Assembly: GCF_016772315.1 (NCBI RefSeq)
Contig: NZ_CP053482.1
Coordinates: 1,550,001 to 1,614,000 of the forward strand
Direction: 5' to 3'
Length of the DNA stretch: 64,000 bases
Origin: Thiothrix subterranea
Lineage (GTDB): Bacteria > Pseudomonadota > Gammaproteobacteria > Thiotrichales > Thiotrichaceae
The position numbers and the translations under genes were made by a program. This document shows positions 51,805 to 61,636 of the stretch, in pieces (position 1 is the first letter of the stretch; every line of letters begins with the position of its first letter). A model generated the notes under the pieces. The model was not told the origin of the DNA, ran no database searches, and saw only the letters and a program-made list of their open reading frames with translations.

Positions 51805-53086
51805 ACACCGCCTACAGATTTGCCTTGGGGAACAGCTCATTGGTTTTCTGCAAACCGACGCACAGGGGCAATTAACGCTGGCATACACCGCCGCATGGCA
51901 GGCAAGCGGCTTTGCGATTTCGCCACACTTGCCGCTCACCTCAGTCGCAAGCCATCCAACAGTGCAACGCTTCTTACGCAACTTGCTGCCAGAAGGTCAA
52001 GGCTTCGACATCCTGCTGGAACATCAGCAACTGAGCCGCGCCAACACTTTCGGCATCATCCGCGCATTAGGTGCAGATACCCCCGGCGCATTGCAATTTC
52101 TGCCCGAAAACGCCCCATCGACACCGACCAGTTTACGCCGCATTGCCCCCACCGAATTGCAGGAACGCCTCAACAACCTGCCCACCCGCAACCTGATTGT
52201 CTGGGATGGCAAACCCCGCCTATCCGTCGCAGGCGTACAACACAAAATCAACGTGTTAGCCGATACGCAAGGCGAGTTAGCCTTTGGTGAAGGCAAGTTA
52301 TGCTCGACCCATATTCTGAAGTTTGAACCCGCCAACCAAAACCATGTAGTGCTGAATGAATATTTGTTGATGCAGCTTGCCAAAGCCGTTGGCTTAAACG
52401 TTGCTGAAGTGGAATTGCGGCGTTTTGGGCAACATCGTGCATTGCTGGTGACACGCTTCGACCGTAAACGCCAAGGCGATACGGTATTGCGCCGCCATTT
52501 GCTTGACGGTTGCCAAGTACTCGATTTGCCGCCCGAATACAAATACGAACGCAATTTCGGCAACAGCCGCGACGTAGCCAATATTCGCGAGGGCGCAAGC
52601 CTGCCGCGCTTATTCGTCTTCTGTGACCAATGCCGTTCACCTGCCCTAGCGCGTAAAACCTTGCTGGACTGGGTATTGTTCAACCTCATCATCAGCAACT
52701 GGGATGCTCACGGCAAAAATATCAGCTTTTTCGTCGGCAAACAGGGTATCGAGCCTGCACCCTACTACGACTTGGTGAATATCGCCGTCTACCCCGACTA
52801 CCAACAGGAATTAGCGATGGCGCTGGGGGATGATTTCGATACCCACATCTCGGCATTCCAATTGGCCGATTTTGCAGAAAGCTGTGGCTTGTCGCGTCCT
52901 TTGGTGCAAGCTACCCTTACCGCTCTGTGCAAACAGGTCGTGGAACAATTGCCATTCGTGTGCGCAAAAGAAACATGGCACACCACGGCAGAACAGCAAT
53001 TCGCAGCGGCTTTACAACACAGTATCCGGCAACAGGTAGCACGACTGTTGGAACAGGCGGGCATGATGCATGAGGTAACATTGTAA
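51791..53086 (+). CDS. hipA: HipA-family Ser/Thr kinase toxin, copy 2
   Basis: The 431-residue kinase has the same blocks as copy 1: LSVAGVQHKINVLADTQGELAFGEGKLCSTHILKFEPANQNHVVLNEYLL, NLIISNWDAHGKNISFF and YYDLVNIAVY. Overall identity is high (about 80% by eye), with most changes in the N-terminal and C-terminal thirds. Both catalytic Asp residues are present, so both copies could be active. Confidence 0.93.
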   Translation: MTGYEHRLQICLGEQLIGFLQTDAQGQLTLAYTAAWQASGFAISPHLPLTSVASHPTVQRFLRNLLPEGQGFDILLEHQQLSRANTFGIIRALGADTPGALQFLPENAPSTPTSLRRIAPTELQERLNNLPTRNLIVWDGKPRLSVAGVQHKINVLADTQGELAFGEGKLCSTHILKFEPANQNHVVLNEYLLMQLAKAVGLNVAEVELRRFGQHRALLVTRFDRKRQGDTVLRRHLLDGCQVLDLPPEYKYERNFGNSRDVANIREGASLPRLFVFCDQCRSPALARKTLLDWVLFNLIISNWDAHGKNISFFVGKQGIEPAPYYDLVNIAVYPDYQQELAMALGDDFDTHISAFQLADFAESCGLSRPLVQATLTALCKQVVEQLPFVCAKETWHTTAEQQFAAALQHSIRQQVARLLEQAGMMHEVTL

Positions 53087-53091
53087 ACACC

Positions 53092-54336
53092 TCAACCCAA
53101 TAACCACGCCACAGGTACAGCCATCACCTTCCCCCACTGCTGCACCTGCGGATCATTCGACACCACCAGCGCGTGCAACAATGGCTTATCCAACAATTCC
53201 GCCAAGTCATGCAAATGCCGCGCATCGGCAGCACTCACATGGGCAGACATTTTGACTTCGATGGCGATATAACCGTTTTCCAGCTCCAGCAACAGGTCAA
53301 CCTCACGCCCATCCACCGTGCGCAAATGGAAACAATCCACAGCCAGCGCGTGCGTTTTGATTTGCTTGTAAATCTCCGCCACCACAGCACTTTCAAACTC
53401 ATGCCCGGTGAATGTGCCTGTGCGGTTGAGTAAGACGCGCTGAATGCCGGGGTCAAGAAAATGTACCTTGGGGGATTTACTCAAACGCTTATGGAGGTTG
53501 CGAAACCACGGCGCAAGCTGAATCGCCTGATAACTGATTTCCAAATAGCTGATGAAACGTTTCGCCGTCACCGCCGAAATACCCGCCTGTTTTGCCAACT
53601 CGCTGACATTCAGCAACTGACCGCTCAATGCGGCGAGGGCTTTTTGTGCCCGTACAAACGGCTCAAGTTCACGCATATTCCCCAAATCACGCACATCGCG
53701 CTGCAAGTACGTCCGAATGTAATCCTGTAACCATTCGCGTTTTTCTGACTTTTCCACGCTGCTATCCACAATCGCAGGCATTGCACCGTATTCCAGGTAA
53801 TCCGCCCACGCATTTTCTGCCTTGGCGTAACGGGTATCGGTGAGCGGGATGCCCTGCAAAATACTGGCAGGTTCACCCATGAGCAAACGCACCAGCCGCG
53901 ACGGAATAATGGCTTCGTCGGCAGTCGCGGTTTGCCGCTCCGGTAACGTCAACGGGTAAAGCTCTATTAAAGCGGCGCGTCCTGCCAAACTTTCCTGCAC
54001 CTTTTCCAGCAACAATATCTGGCTAGACCCCAGCAGGATGTAGCGGGTATCTGGATATTGGTCATAGGTTGCTTTGACGGAATCCAGCAGTGCAGGCAAC
54101 TTTTGCACTTCATCCAAAATCACCAACGGGTAACGCTCTTGCCATTGCGCCGCCGACAGACGGGCGTAATCCGGGCGCGTGATCGGGTCATCCAGGGTTA
54201 GGTAGGTGTAATCAGGAAACAAGGCTCGCACCAGTGTGGTTTTGCCCGTTTGGCGTGCGCCAGTTAACACCGTAATGCGCCCAAAACGGGAGGCGGCTTT
54301 GTGTTGCAAGCGTTGGGTGATGGTTCGATTATGCAT
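53092..54336 (-). CDS. AAA ATPase of the DUF4143 family
   Basis: The 414-residue protein has an N-terminal ATPase core with Walker A ITVLTGARQTGKTTLVRALF (about 21-40), Walker B YPLVILDEVQKLPALLD (about 70-86) and sensor RYILLGSSQILLLEK. The DUF4143 C-terminal region ends with a PD-(D/E)XK-like strand pair: VDGREVDLLLELENGYIAIEVKMS (Asp, Glu, Lys). This family is common in bacteria and often carried in variable regions; function is unknown, with DNA processing or toxin-antitoxin-like roles suggested. It converges on hipA copy 2 with 5 bp between the ends. Confidence 0.9.
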   Translation of the reverse strand: MHNRTITQRLQHKAASRFGRITVLTGARQTGKTTLVRALFPDYTYLTLDDPITRPDYARLSAAQWQERYPLVILDEVQKLPALLDSVKATYDQYPDTRYILLGSSQILLLEKVQESLAGRAALIELYPLTLPERQTATADEAIIPSRLVRLLMGEPASILQGIPLTDTRYAKAENAWADYLEYGAMPAIVDSSVEKSEKREWLQDYIRTYLQRDVRDLGNMRELEPFVRAQKALAALSGQLLNVSELAKQAGISAVTAKRFISYLEISYQAIQLAPWFRNLHKRLSKSPKVHFLDPGIQRVLLNRTGTFTGHEFESAVVAEIYKQIKTHALAVDCFHLRTVDGREVDLLLELENGYIAIEVKMSAHVSAADARHLHDLAELLDKPLLHALVVSNDPQVQQWGKVMAVPVAWLLG

Positions 54337-55136
54337 AGTGTTACAATATCGGCGTAAAATTGATAAGTAGAGTATAGGATATTACGCCAATATTAGCCTA
54401 TCTCCACCAAAAGCTTCTCCGTCATCCGCGCCGCCTGTTCCCCATAACCACTGCCAAACAGGTTGAAGTGGTTAAGAATGTGGTACAAGTTATACAGCGT
54501 CTTGCGCACCGCATAACCCGCATCCAACGCCCACGCCGCGTTATACGCTGCATAAAAGTCCGCCCCAAACCCGCCAAACAGCTCAGTCATCGCCAGATCG
54601 GTTTCGCGGTCGCCGTAATACACCGCCGGGTCGTACACCACCGGGCTGCCATCGGGCAAATACGCCAGATTCCCACCCCACAAATCGCCGTGCAACAACG
54701 AAGCTACGGGCTGATAATCCATAAACAATGCGCTGATGCTTTCTTTCAAGCGCAACCCTTGCTCATAAGAACGCGGCGGATAACCATTCCGCCGCGCCCG
54801 TTCAAGCTGAAACCCTAGCCGTTCCTGTTGCCAGAATTGCACCCAGTCATGCGTTTGGGTATTACGTTGCGGGCTGGCACCGATGGTATTGCTACGAAAC
54901 CACCCGTGTTGCGCAGCAGTATGACGGTGCAGCGCAGCGAGTTGCGTACCCGCCTGTGGCTGATCACCGTGATTTTGCAGCGGCAAATATTCCAGCAATA
55001 GATACGCCTGTTGTCCTTGCACCCCATAGCCCAGCGACTCAGGCGCACTCAGGCTGGCGCTCGCACGGATTGCATTCAACCCATCCGCTTCCGCAGCGAA
55101 CATTTCAAGCAAACTCGCCTGATTTATTTTGAGGAA

Positions 55137-56247
55137 CTGATGTTACGCAGTAGCCCGAAAAGCGAGCAACTCCTCAAAAGCCGCCTTGATGGCTTTGCGG
55201 TAGAGTTTTGCTTTGAGGGCAAAGTGGTTAAGTTTTTTCCTCACAGTCAAACATTCCATCTTGAACACGGCAACAATCGAGGCAAATAGATGGTTGGCTT
55301 GTGTCCTGGGTGTGTGGGCAGGCGACTTGGCAAAGGCGGCATTGGACTTGAGCGATTTGTGAAAGACCTCCACTTTCCACCGTTTTTGGTAGAGTGAGGT
55401 GATTTCGTCCCACTCAGCGTCCAGCTTGCTACAGACCAGATACAAAATGCCGCTGCTGCCATCCTTGTTTGTAAAGACTTGCCGGACAAGCCTGACGGGG
55501 AAATTCAGCCCCTTCAGCCAGCCCGTGACGGCGTGTTGTTCTGACCATTCCAGTTGGTCGAGCCGGGTGTAACGTTTTTCCTTGCGAGCAGCTTCGCTCA
55601 AGGCCACCAGCCGATTGCTTTTCAGTGCCATGATGAAGTCCTTGTGCCGGGTTTGCTTGATGTGTTCCATGTTTTCGCTGGATGCGAACCAGATGTCTGT
55701 CAGAATCCATGAAAATTTCACCTGATTCTGGATAGTGGCATCAATCATAGCCCGCATCTGTTCATTCTTGGTGATGTCACTGCACCGCTTTTCTTGCCGG
55801 GTTTTGAGGTCACAATAACGCAGTGGTTTACGTACCAGTTCAAACGCAACCGGAATGGAGGTGTCGTTCGCGTGGTAGAGGCAGTTCACTAAATTGATGC
55901 CCTTGATGTTCCGTCCTAGGCAGTGGTCATAATGCCAGCAAATCAGGTCGTTTTCGTCCATATGGGGCTTTTCTTCCACCGTGTCATCAATGATGAGAAC
56001 CCCATCATCCGATTCAACCTCACGGACGAGACTTTTGACCTGTTTCCAAAGGTCTTTCGAGGTGTAGTCGCGTTCGGACAGGAAGCGGCTGATCGCATCA
56101 TGGCTGACTTGACCATCCAGCATTTGAGATAAGCCTGTCGCCGTGGCGTAACCAAACGTCACGCTCAGGTAGTCGGTGTAGAGGTCTAGGCGGTTCTGGT
56201 TCATCACTGGAATATAGACGACTCGGCTAGGGAGTGCGTAACATCAG
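55137..56247 (-). mobile_element. Insertion sequence within the fructosamine-kinase gene
   Basis: The 1111-bp element has 13-bp inverted ends (CTGATGTTACGCA at 55137-55149 and its complement at 56235-56247). It is flanked by the 7-bp target duplication TGAGGAA at 55130-55136 and 56248-56254. It holds one intact transposase gene. Complete ends and exact target repeats suggest a recent event. Confidence 0.93.
55143..56207 (-). CDS. DDE transposase (IS4/IS701-like)
   Basis: The 354-residue transposase has a DDE-type RNase H core: DDGVLIIDDTVEEKPHMDENDLICWHYDH (first Asp), FSWILTDIWFASSENMEHIKQ (second Asp) and LYQKRWKVEVFHKSLKSNAAF (Glu, YREK-like). The N-terminus (GLSQMLDGQVSHDAISRFLSERDY) is a helix-turn-helix. 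I place it in the IS4 superfamily, with IS701-like character; the exact family needs comparison. The frame is intact. Confidence 0.88.
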   Translation of the reverse strand: MMNQNRLDLYTDYLSVTFGYATATGLSQMLDGQVSHDAISRFLSERDYTSKDLWKQVKSLVREVESDDGVLIIDDTVEEKPHMDENDLICWHYDHCLGRNIKGINLVNCLYHANDTSIPVAFELVRKPLRYCDLKTRQEKRCSDITKNEQMRAMIDATIQNQVKFSWILTDIWFASSENMEHIKQTRHKDFIMALKSNRLVALSEAARKEKRYTRLDQLEWSEQHAVTGWLKGLNFPVRLVRQVFTNKDGSSGILYLVCSKLDAEWDEITSLYQKRWKVEVFHKSLKSNAAFAKSPAHTPRTQANHLFASIVAVFKMECLTVRKKLNHFALKAKLYRKAIKAAFEELLAFRATA

Positions 56248-56421
56248 TGAGGAAATAGCGACTGCCATCGGCAAGTGTTACCGTACTGGTTTGATTGATA
56301 CAGCCGCCGCTGGCAGCGTCTATACGCGCAATCGCAACGCCCGTCCCCAAATGTTGTTGAAGTATTGGCAAGGTCAGGGCGGTGCTGCTAGATTTCATTG
56401 AATGTGAACCGAGGATATGAC

Positions 56422-57147
56422 ATGAAGAACGCATTGTGTGCCGCACTCGCTCTCTTAGCAACCGCGCAAACGCCCGCTGTCAGCGCCGAACCACGCCAGT
56501 GGAATGTCGGCCTTGCCGCTACTGCGGATCAATCGCCATTTGTAGGTGGCGACACGCAAATCGGTGTCAAACCTGTGATCATCAAAGAAAACGGCTTTGA
56601 TATTGTAGGCCCTGCGTGGTCATTCAGCGCCACGCCCGCACGCGAGTTTTATATCGGTGCAGGGCTGGACGAATGGGATCACGAACGCGGCGATAGCGCG
56701 GTGTTGCAAGACATGGCAAAGCTGGATCGTGCCATCAACCTGCGGGTAGGCGGCGCATGGAAACTCGCCAACGGCACGGTTTCCGCCGACCTTGCCCAAG
56801 ATGTCGCCGCCCACGAAGGCGCACAAGCCAAACTGCGTTACACCCATCACCCCGACACGCCGCTCAACCTGCGCCCGTATGCGGAATTGCAATGGCTTTC
56901 CGCCGACCTCACCGACTACTACGTGGGCGTGGATGCGGCTGAAGCCAAAGCCGATCGCCCCGCTTATCAGGCAGATGATTCACTCGCCCTAAAAGTTGGC
57001 GTTAAAATGGAAAAACCACTCAGCCGCCGCTTGACCTTGGTGGGCAGTGTGAGCGCCAACAGCTATGGCAGCGCCATTGCGGACAGCCCGATCATCGACA
57101 GCAGCACGGTGTGGGGCGGGTACGCAGGCGCAGCGTATCGTTGGTAA
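56422..57147 (+). CDS. MipA/OmpV-family outer-membrane protein
   Basis: From ATG 56422 (MKNALCAALALLATAQTPAVSA, preceded by GAGGA) it is 241 residues with a signal peptide. The mature part is a predicted beta-barrel with MipA/OmpV features: NVGLAATADQSPFVGGDTQIGVKPVI near the start, alternating strands, and the terminal aromatic residue (GGYAGAAYRW). MipA-type proteins scaffold peptidoglycan synthases or form porin-like barrels. It begins 24 bp after the disrupted kinase gene on the opposite strand. It is 28 bp before the AIM24-like gene, perhaps in one transcript. Confidence 0.83.
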   Translation: MKNALCAALALLATAQTPAVSAEPRQWNVGLAATADQSPFVGGDTQIGVKPVIIKENGFDIVGPAWSFSATPAREFYIGAGLDEWDHERGDSAVLQDMAKLDRAINLRVGGAWKLANGTVSADLAQDVAAHEGAQAKLRYTHHPDTPLNLRPYAELQWLSADLTDYYVGVDAAEAKADRPAYQADDSLALKVGVKMEKPLSRRLTLVGSVSANSYGSAIADSPIIDSSTVWGGYAGAAYRW

Positions 57148-57175
57148 GCCATTCCTTCAAACAGAGAGCGACACC

Positions 57176-57886
57176 ATGACCGTATTTACCATCACTGGCG
57201 ACGTTGACCCCTTCCTCCACGTTGCCATGCAGAAAGGCGACAAAATTTATTGCGAATCCGGCGCAATGGTGATGATGGAAACTAACCTTGAGCTAAAAGG
57301 ACGCATGACCGGCGGGCTAGGCAGCGCTTTGATGCGGCGTTTCACTAACGGCGAAACCTTGTTCCAGCAACACATCGAAGCGACACGCGGCGACGGCGAT
57401 TGCCTGCTTTCCCCCGCGCTGCCCGGTGGCATGGAAATCATCGACGTGGGCGCACGCCAATACTTGCTGAATGATGGCGCGTTCGTCGCCGCTACCTCCG
57501 GCACAGAAATGAAAGTGCGTACCCAAAGTATCGGCAATGCCTTATTTGCACAATCCGGCGGCTTTTTCGTCATGGAAACGTCAGGGACGGGGCAAGTGGT
57601 GGTATCCGGTTTTGGCTCAATGTTCTCGCTGGACGTTGAACCGGGTAAAGACCTCACCATTGATAATGCCCACGTCGTGTGCTGGGACAGCACCTTGCAT
57701 TACGAAATTTCCGTCACCACCAGCAGTTCCGGCGGCGGTTTGGGTGGTATGTTCGGCAATCTGGTCAATAGCGTTACCAGCGGCGAAGGCATGGTGCTGC
57801 GCTTTAGCGGTCGCGGCAAGGTGCATATTTGTTCGCGCAACCCCAGCTCGTTTGCCGCATTGGTGCGCAAGTATGCGCCCGCCTGA
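57176..57886 (+). CDS. AIM24/TIGR00266-family protein
   Basis: From ATG 57176 (MTVFTITGDVDPFLHVAMQKGDKIYCESGAM) the product is 236 residues. It matches the TIGR00266/AIM24 family (TRAP-like beta fold): GAMVMMETNLELKGRMTGGLGSALMRRFTNGETLFQQHIEATRGDGDCLLSPALPGGMEIIDV and GGGLGGMFGNLVNSVTSGEGMVLRFSGRGKVHICSRNPSSF. Function is unknown in bacteria; the yeast relative acts at mitochondrial membranes. The Gly-rich stretch near 190-200 is typical. Confidence 0.9.
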   Translation: MTVFTITGDVDPFLHVAMQKGDKIYCESGAMVMMETNLELKGRMTGGLGSALMRRFTNGETLFQQHIEATRGDGDCLLSPALPGGMEIIDVGARQYLLNDGAFVAATSGTEMKVRTQSIGNALFAQSGGFFVMETSGTGQVVVSGFGSMFSLDVEPGKDLTIDNAHVVCWDSTLHYEISVTTSSSGGGLGGMFGNLVNSVTSGEGMVLRFSGRGKVHICSRNPSSFAALVRKYAPA

Positions 57887-57905
57887 ATCGGCAACGGGCG
57901 GGTGG

Positions 57906-58529
57906 CTAACGTAACCTCAACTGCTGCCCCGCGTTAATGTTATTGGAAGCGGTCAACTGATTAAGGGAAACCAGCCGCTCGATGCTGACACCTGTTTGGC
58001 GGGAAATGGCATACAGTGTATCGCCAACCCTCACCACGTAACGATCCACCGCTTCTGAAGAACCACCGGTAGTGGTTGACGTCACTTCCCTGGGCAACAA
58101 CCAAGGTTGGGTAGCACTTATTTCAGGCAGTTTCCGAGGCAGTGCGGTACTTGCCAACTCAGGTAACTTCAAGGCTTGACCGGCTTTTAGTTCATGGCTA
58201 GAGGGAAGTTGGTTAAGGACAATCAGGTTCTCGATGGGGATGCCGGATTTACGCATGATCGCATACAAAGTATCTCCCTTTTGCACGATGTAAAAATTGT
58301 CGGCAGCGCTTGGCGCATTGGCAGCAGCGGCAGTTGGTGGAGAAACCATCGACTGATCGGAACGAAACTGATCAAAATACAGAGAATTTATTGAATTCGC
58401 GTCGCCCTTCATGGGAATGCAGTTATAGGTGTCCTCAGCAGCCAGTGTTACCTCGCCAGCCATTGCACAGATCAATAAACACGACAGCCCTAATCGTGCC
58501 TTATCAATGAGAAAAGTATCGACGAACAT
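57906..58529 (-). CDS. Secreted protein with two LysM domains
   Basis: The 207-residue product has a signal-like N-terminus (KARLGLSCLLICAMAGEVTLA), then two LysM domains: about 81-125 (YIVQKGDTLYAIMRKSGIPIENLIVLNQL...LKAGQALKLP) and about 163-207 (YVVRVGDTLYAISRQTGVSIERLVSLNQL...INAGQQLRLR). LysM binds peptidoglycan. There is no catalytic domain, so it is a cell-wall anchor or adaptor. It is divergent from rlpA, another peptidoglycan gene. Confidence 0.88.
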   Translation of the reverse strand: MFVDTFLIDKARLGLSCLLICAMAGEVTLAAEDTYNCIPMKGDANSINSLYFDQFRSDQSMVSPPTAAAANAPSAADNFYIVQKGDTLYAIMRKSGIPIENLIVLNQLPSSHELKAGQALKLPELASTALPRKLPEISATQPWLLPREVTSTTTGGSSEAVDRYVVRVGDTLYAISRQTGVSIERLVSLNQLTASNNINAGQQLRLR

Positions 58530-58857
58530 TATCTAAACCTCATTGTTATTATATATTTATACACATACTGCCATGCTAAAGCCATTGACAGCAACCCTCT
58601 TCAGCCATTAAGCGTATTGTCTATAAGACAAATATATCATCATACGTCAAGAATGCCCATTTGAATTATAGGCAGCTTGGTAGCGCCGTTCGTCCGTCAT
58701 TTGCGGCTTTTTTTCTACCGCTTGTCTGCCAATAACAACCGTCAGTTACGGTTATCGCCCGCGTTTTTGCGCCTGTCTAGGGGGCGCGTTTCTATTAACC
58801 TGCTTTATGAAAATATGGAGTCATCAAATAACAAACACACAAGAAGAGAACAACATC
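58530..58857 (+). other. Long leader before rlpA, possible RNA structure
   Basis: This 328-bp gap holds no gene. At about 58678-58722 a nested stem can form (GGTAG and CTACC outside, GCCG and CGGC inside, then a T-run in the loop), and a GC-rich second stem near 58757-58795 (GCGCC / GGGGGCGCG). It may be a structured leader or simply terminator-like sequences; I know no riboswitch family that it fits. Confidence 0.3.
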
Positions 58858-59334
58858 ATGAAAAATAACAAATCAATCAATTACTTAGCACATTTAATTG
58901 GATGCATTTTTGTTTTCTTTCAATTGTTTGGCAGTGTCGCCAGTGCCGACTACCTTGTTTACCAAGTGAGTAACGTGCAGCACTACGACCTCTATGAAAA
59001 ACCGCAAGCCGTTTATCAGCCCGCCCCAGAACAAACCAACCGCTCATCGACTATTGGCAAAGCTTCATATTACGGCATTCAATACCATGGTCGCCCAACC
59101 TCCAGTGGGGAAACCTACGATATGTATGCCATGACTGCTGCACACCCTAACCTGCCTTTCGGTACACACATTCGTGTTACCAACCTGCAAAGCGGACAAT
59201 CCGTCATTGTGCGTGTCAATGATCGTGGCCCACTCAAACCGGGTCGTATCGTGGATGTTTCGCAAGCCGCCGCTGAACAGTTAGGATTGCTCCTCAATGG
59301 CACTGCTGACGTACAACTGGACATCGTTGGTTAA
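58858..59334 (+). CDS. rlpA: RlpA-like septal ring/peptidoglycan protein
   Basis: From ATG 58858 ([30 protein letters not shown]) the 158-residue product has a signal peptide and a double-psi beta-barrel domain (about 68-158): [69 protein letters not shown]. The catalytic-type His and Asp ([15 protein letters not shown]) are present, fitting lytic activity on denuded glycan. It lacks the SPOR domain of E. coli RlpA and lacks a lipobox, so it is probably a short soluble form. Its end overlaps leuA by 4 bp. Confidence 0.9.
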   Translation: MKNNKSINYLAHLIGCIFVFFQLFGSVASADYLVYQVSNVQHYDLYEKPQAVYQPAPEQTNRSSTIGKASYYGIQYHGRPTSSGETYDMYAMTAAHPNLPFGTHIRVTNLQSGQSVIVRVNDRGPLKPGRIVDVSQAAAEQLGLLLNGTADVQLDIVG

Positions 59335-61010
59335 CCCACTTCCTTCACCAAACGATTCACCCCGCTGACCAAGGCTTTGATGGACGCGGTAATAATATTG
59401 CCGTCAATGCCCACGCCGTAACATTCGGCACTGCTGCCCGCGCCTGCCTGCCGCAATTCAATGAAAGCGCAGGCTTGCGCATCACCCGCATCCACGCTTG
59501 CACCAATAGAACGCTCCTCGTAACTCCGCACTTGCACCCGAATCCCCGCCCCCTGCAAGGCATGAACTGCCGCATCAATTGGCCCATTACCCGTACCTGT
59601 CAATTCGTGCTGAATGCCATCCCGCTCAATCACCAAGCGGATGCCTTGTGCGTTACCCTGTTCAAACAAATGGTGTTCGCAATAACGCACGGGCTTGGCG
59701 GTTTGCAAATACGTCGCCGCAAAAATGCCCCAGATGTCGCTGGCGTTCACTTCGCAGCCGTGTTGGTCGGTGTGGTCTTTTACCACGCTGGAAAATTCGA
59801 CCTGCAAGCGGCGCGGCATCACAATGCCATAAGCACTTTCCAGCAAATACGCAATGCCGCCTTTACCCGACTGGCTGTTGACGCGAATCACTGAATCGTA
59901 ACTGCGGCCCACGTCCGCCGGATCAATCGGCAAGTACGGCACGTTCCAGAACGACTCTGGCGTTTGCACCGCCAAGCCTTTCTTGATTGCATCCTGATGC
60001 GAGCCAGAAAACGCGGTAAACACCAAGTCGCCCACATACGGGTGACGCGGGTGAATCGGCAATTGCGTGCAATATTCCGCCGTGCGTGCCACTGCGTTGA
60101 TGTCGGAAAAGTCCAAACCGGACGCTATGCCTTGGGTGTAAAGGTTTAACGCCAAGGTCACAATGTCGACGTTGCCAGTGCGTTCGCCGCTGCCGAACAA
60201 GCAACCTTCCACCCGATCGGCCCCGGCTAACAGCGCCAATTCAGCAGCGGCAACGGCTGTGCCACGATCGTTGTGCGGATGCACGCTGAGAATCACGCTG
60301 TCGCGGCGGGCAAGGTGGCGGTGCATCCATTCAATCTGGTCGGCGTACACATTCGGCGTTGCCATTTCGACCGTCGCGGGCAAATTGATAATCACCGGAT
60401 TCGCAGGTGTCGCACCCCATGCAGCGGTCACGGCATCGCACACCTCGCGGGCAAAGTCCAACTCGGTGGCGCTAAAGGTTTCGGGGCTGTATTCCAACAC
60501 CCATTCGGTTTCCGGTTGGTCGGCTGCCAAGTGCTTGATCAATTCCACTGCCGACACTGCCATGCCCAACACATCCGCCTTGCTCATGCCAAACACGGTG
60601 TCGCGGAACGGCTGGGAAGTCGCATTGTAGACATGCACAATCGCCCGCCGTGCGCCGCGTAAGGATTCCATCGTGCGCCGAATCAGGTGTTCCCGCGCTT
60701 GCGTCAGCACTTCGATAGTGACATCGGCAGGGATGTGTTTGCCTTCGATCAATTCGCGCACAAAATCGAAATCGGTTTGCGACGCGGACGGGAACGCCAC
60801 TTCGATTTCCTTGAAACCGATGTCACACAAGGTGTGGAACATGCGCATTTTGCGTTCAACATTCATCGGCTCGAACAGCGCCTGATTGCCGTCGCGCAAA
60901 TCGGTACTCATCCAAATTGGTGGATGGGTAATAGTGCGGCTCGGCCATTGGCGGTCAGTCAAGACGACGGGCGGGAACGGCTTATATTTGGTGGAAGGCT
61001 GTTTCAACAT
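59331..61010 (-). CDS. leuA: 2-Isopropylmalate synthase
   Basis: This enzyme condenses acetyl-CoA with 2-oxoisovalerate in the first step of leucine synthesis. The 559-residue product (LeuA type 2) has [17 protein letters not shown] (metal-binding Asp), [65 protein letters not shown] (metal His) and a C-terminal LeuA allosteric domain (about 425-559) for leucine feedback. It is divergent from an Lrp-type regulator. No other leu genes are in the window. Confidence 0.96.
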   Translation of the reverse strand: MLKQPSTKYKPFPPVVLTDRQWPSRTITHPPIWMSTDLRDGNQALFEPMNVERKMRMFHTLCDIGFKEIEVAFPSASQTDFDFVRELIEGKHIPADVTIEVLTQAREHLIRRTMESLRGARRAIVHVYNATSQPFRDTVFGMSKADVLGMAVSAVELIKHLAADQPETEWVLEYSPETFSATELDFAREVCDAVTAAWGATPANPVIINLPATVEMATPNVYADQIEWMHRHLARRDSVILSVHPHNDRGTAVAAAELALLAGADRVEGCLFGSGERTGNVDIVTLALNLYTQGIASGLDFSDINAVARTAEYCTQLPIHPRHPYVGDLVFTAFSGSHQDAIKKGLAVQTPESFWNVPYLPIDPADVGRSYDSVIRVNSQSGKGGIAYLLESAYGIVMPRRLQVEFSSVVKDHTDQHGCEVNASDIWGIFAATYLQTAKPVRYCEHHLFEQGNAQGIRLVIERDGIQHELTGTGNGPIDAAVHALQGAGIRVQVRSYEERSIGASVDAGDAQACAFIELRQAGAGSSAECYGVGIDGNIITASIKALVSGVNRLVKEVG

Positions 61011-61139
61011 GGCACGCTGCTCTAGTGGTTAATGCGCTTAGTTTAAAATAAAGCGCGTGGCAGGCGATTGCGTTTTGCGGGGTAAAAACCTATCGTATTG
61101 GCAGTAAATTGCTTAAATCAACTCAATAATGGAAGAATC

Positions 61140-61601
61140 ATGCAGCTTGACCGCTACGACTGGCACATCCTGCAAGTGCTGCAAGACAACGGCTGTATCA
61201 GCAATCAGGATCTGGCTGACCGCATTGGGCTTTCGCCTTCGCCCTGTTTGCGGCGGGTACGCTTGCTGCAAGAGGCGGGTTTCATCACTGGCTATCGGGC
61301 GTTGCTGGATGCGAAAAAGCTCGGTCTGTCGCTGATGGCGTTAATCCACATCTCGATGGATCAGCATACACCAGAACGTTTCGACACCTTTGAAGCGCGT
61401 ATCGCCGACATTCCCGAAATCCTCGAATGCCTGCTGATTACCGGACAATCCGCCGATTACCAGCTCAAGGTGGTGGTGAAGGATATGGATGCGTATCAGG
61501 AATTGCTGCTCAACCGCATTACGCGCATACCGGGGGTGAGTGGGGTGCATTCCAGCTTTGTATTGCGGCGGGTGGTGGATAAGACGGCGTTGCCGCTATA
61601 G
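61140..61601 (+). CDS. Lrp/AsnC-family regulator
   Basis: From ATG 61140 (MQLDRYDWHILQVLQDNGCISNQDLADRIGLSPSPCLRRVRLLQEAG) the product is 153 residues, with helix-turn-helix (about 20-50) and an effector-binding RAM domain (about 67-145: LMALIHISMDQHTPERFDTFEARIADIPEILECLLITGQSADYQLKVVVKDMDAYQELLLNRITRIPGV). It is divergent from leuA, so leucine synthesis is a likely target, in line with known Lrp behaviour. I prefer this start to the upstream in-frame one at 61098 because the family begins here. Confidence 0.92.
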   Translation: MQLDRYDWHILQVLQDNGCISNQDLADRIGLSPSPCLRRVRLLQEAGFITGYRALLDAKKLGLSLMALIHISMDQHTPERFDTFEARIADIPEILECLLITGQSADYQLKVVVKDMDAYQELLLNRITRIPGVSGVHSSFVLRRVVDKTALPL

Positions 61602-61636
61602 AATGGAAACAGTACATTTCCACTAGGAATAATGAC

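Larger units (their letters stand above)
54393..56398 (-). pseudogene. Fructosamine/ketosamine-3-kinase gene split by an IS
   Basis: The 5' part begins at ATG 56398 (MKSSSTALTLPILQQHLGTG) and reaches GGCINQTSTVTLADGSRYFL. The rest, after the IS, resumes KINQASLLEMFAAEADGLNAIR and runs through LLHGDLWGGNLAYLPDGSPVVYDPAVYYGDRETDLAMTELFGGF to 54393. Removing the IS and one 7-bp target repeat gives an uninterrupted frame (RYFL-KINQAS) of about 290 residues. The family phosphorylates ketosamines on glycated proteins so that the sugar is released. The catalytic HGDLWxGN and DP motifs are in the 3' fragment. The gene is inactive as it stands. Confidence 0.93.
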
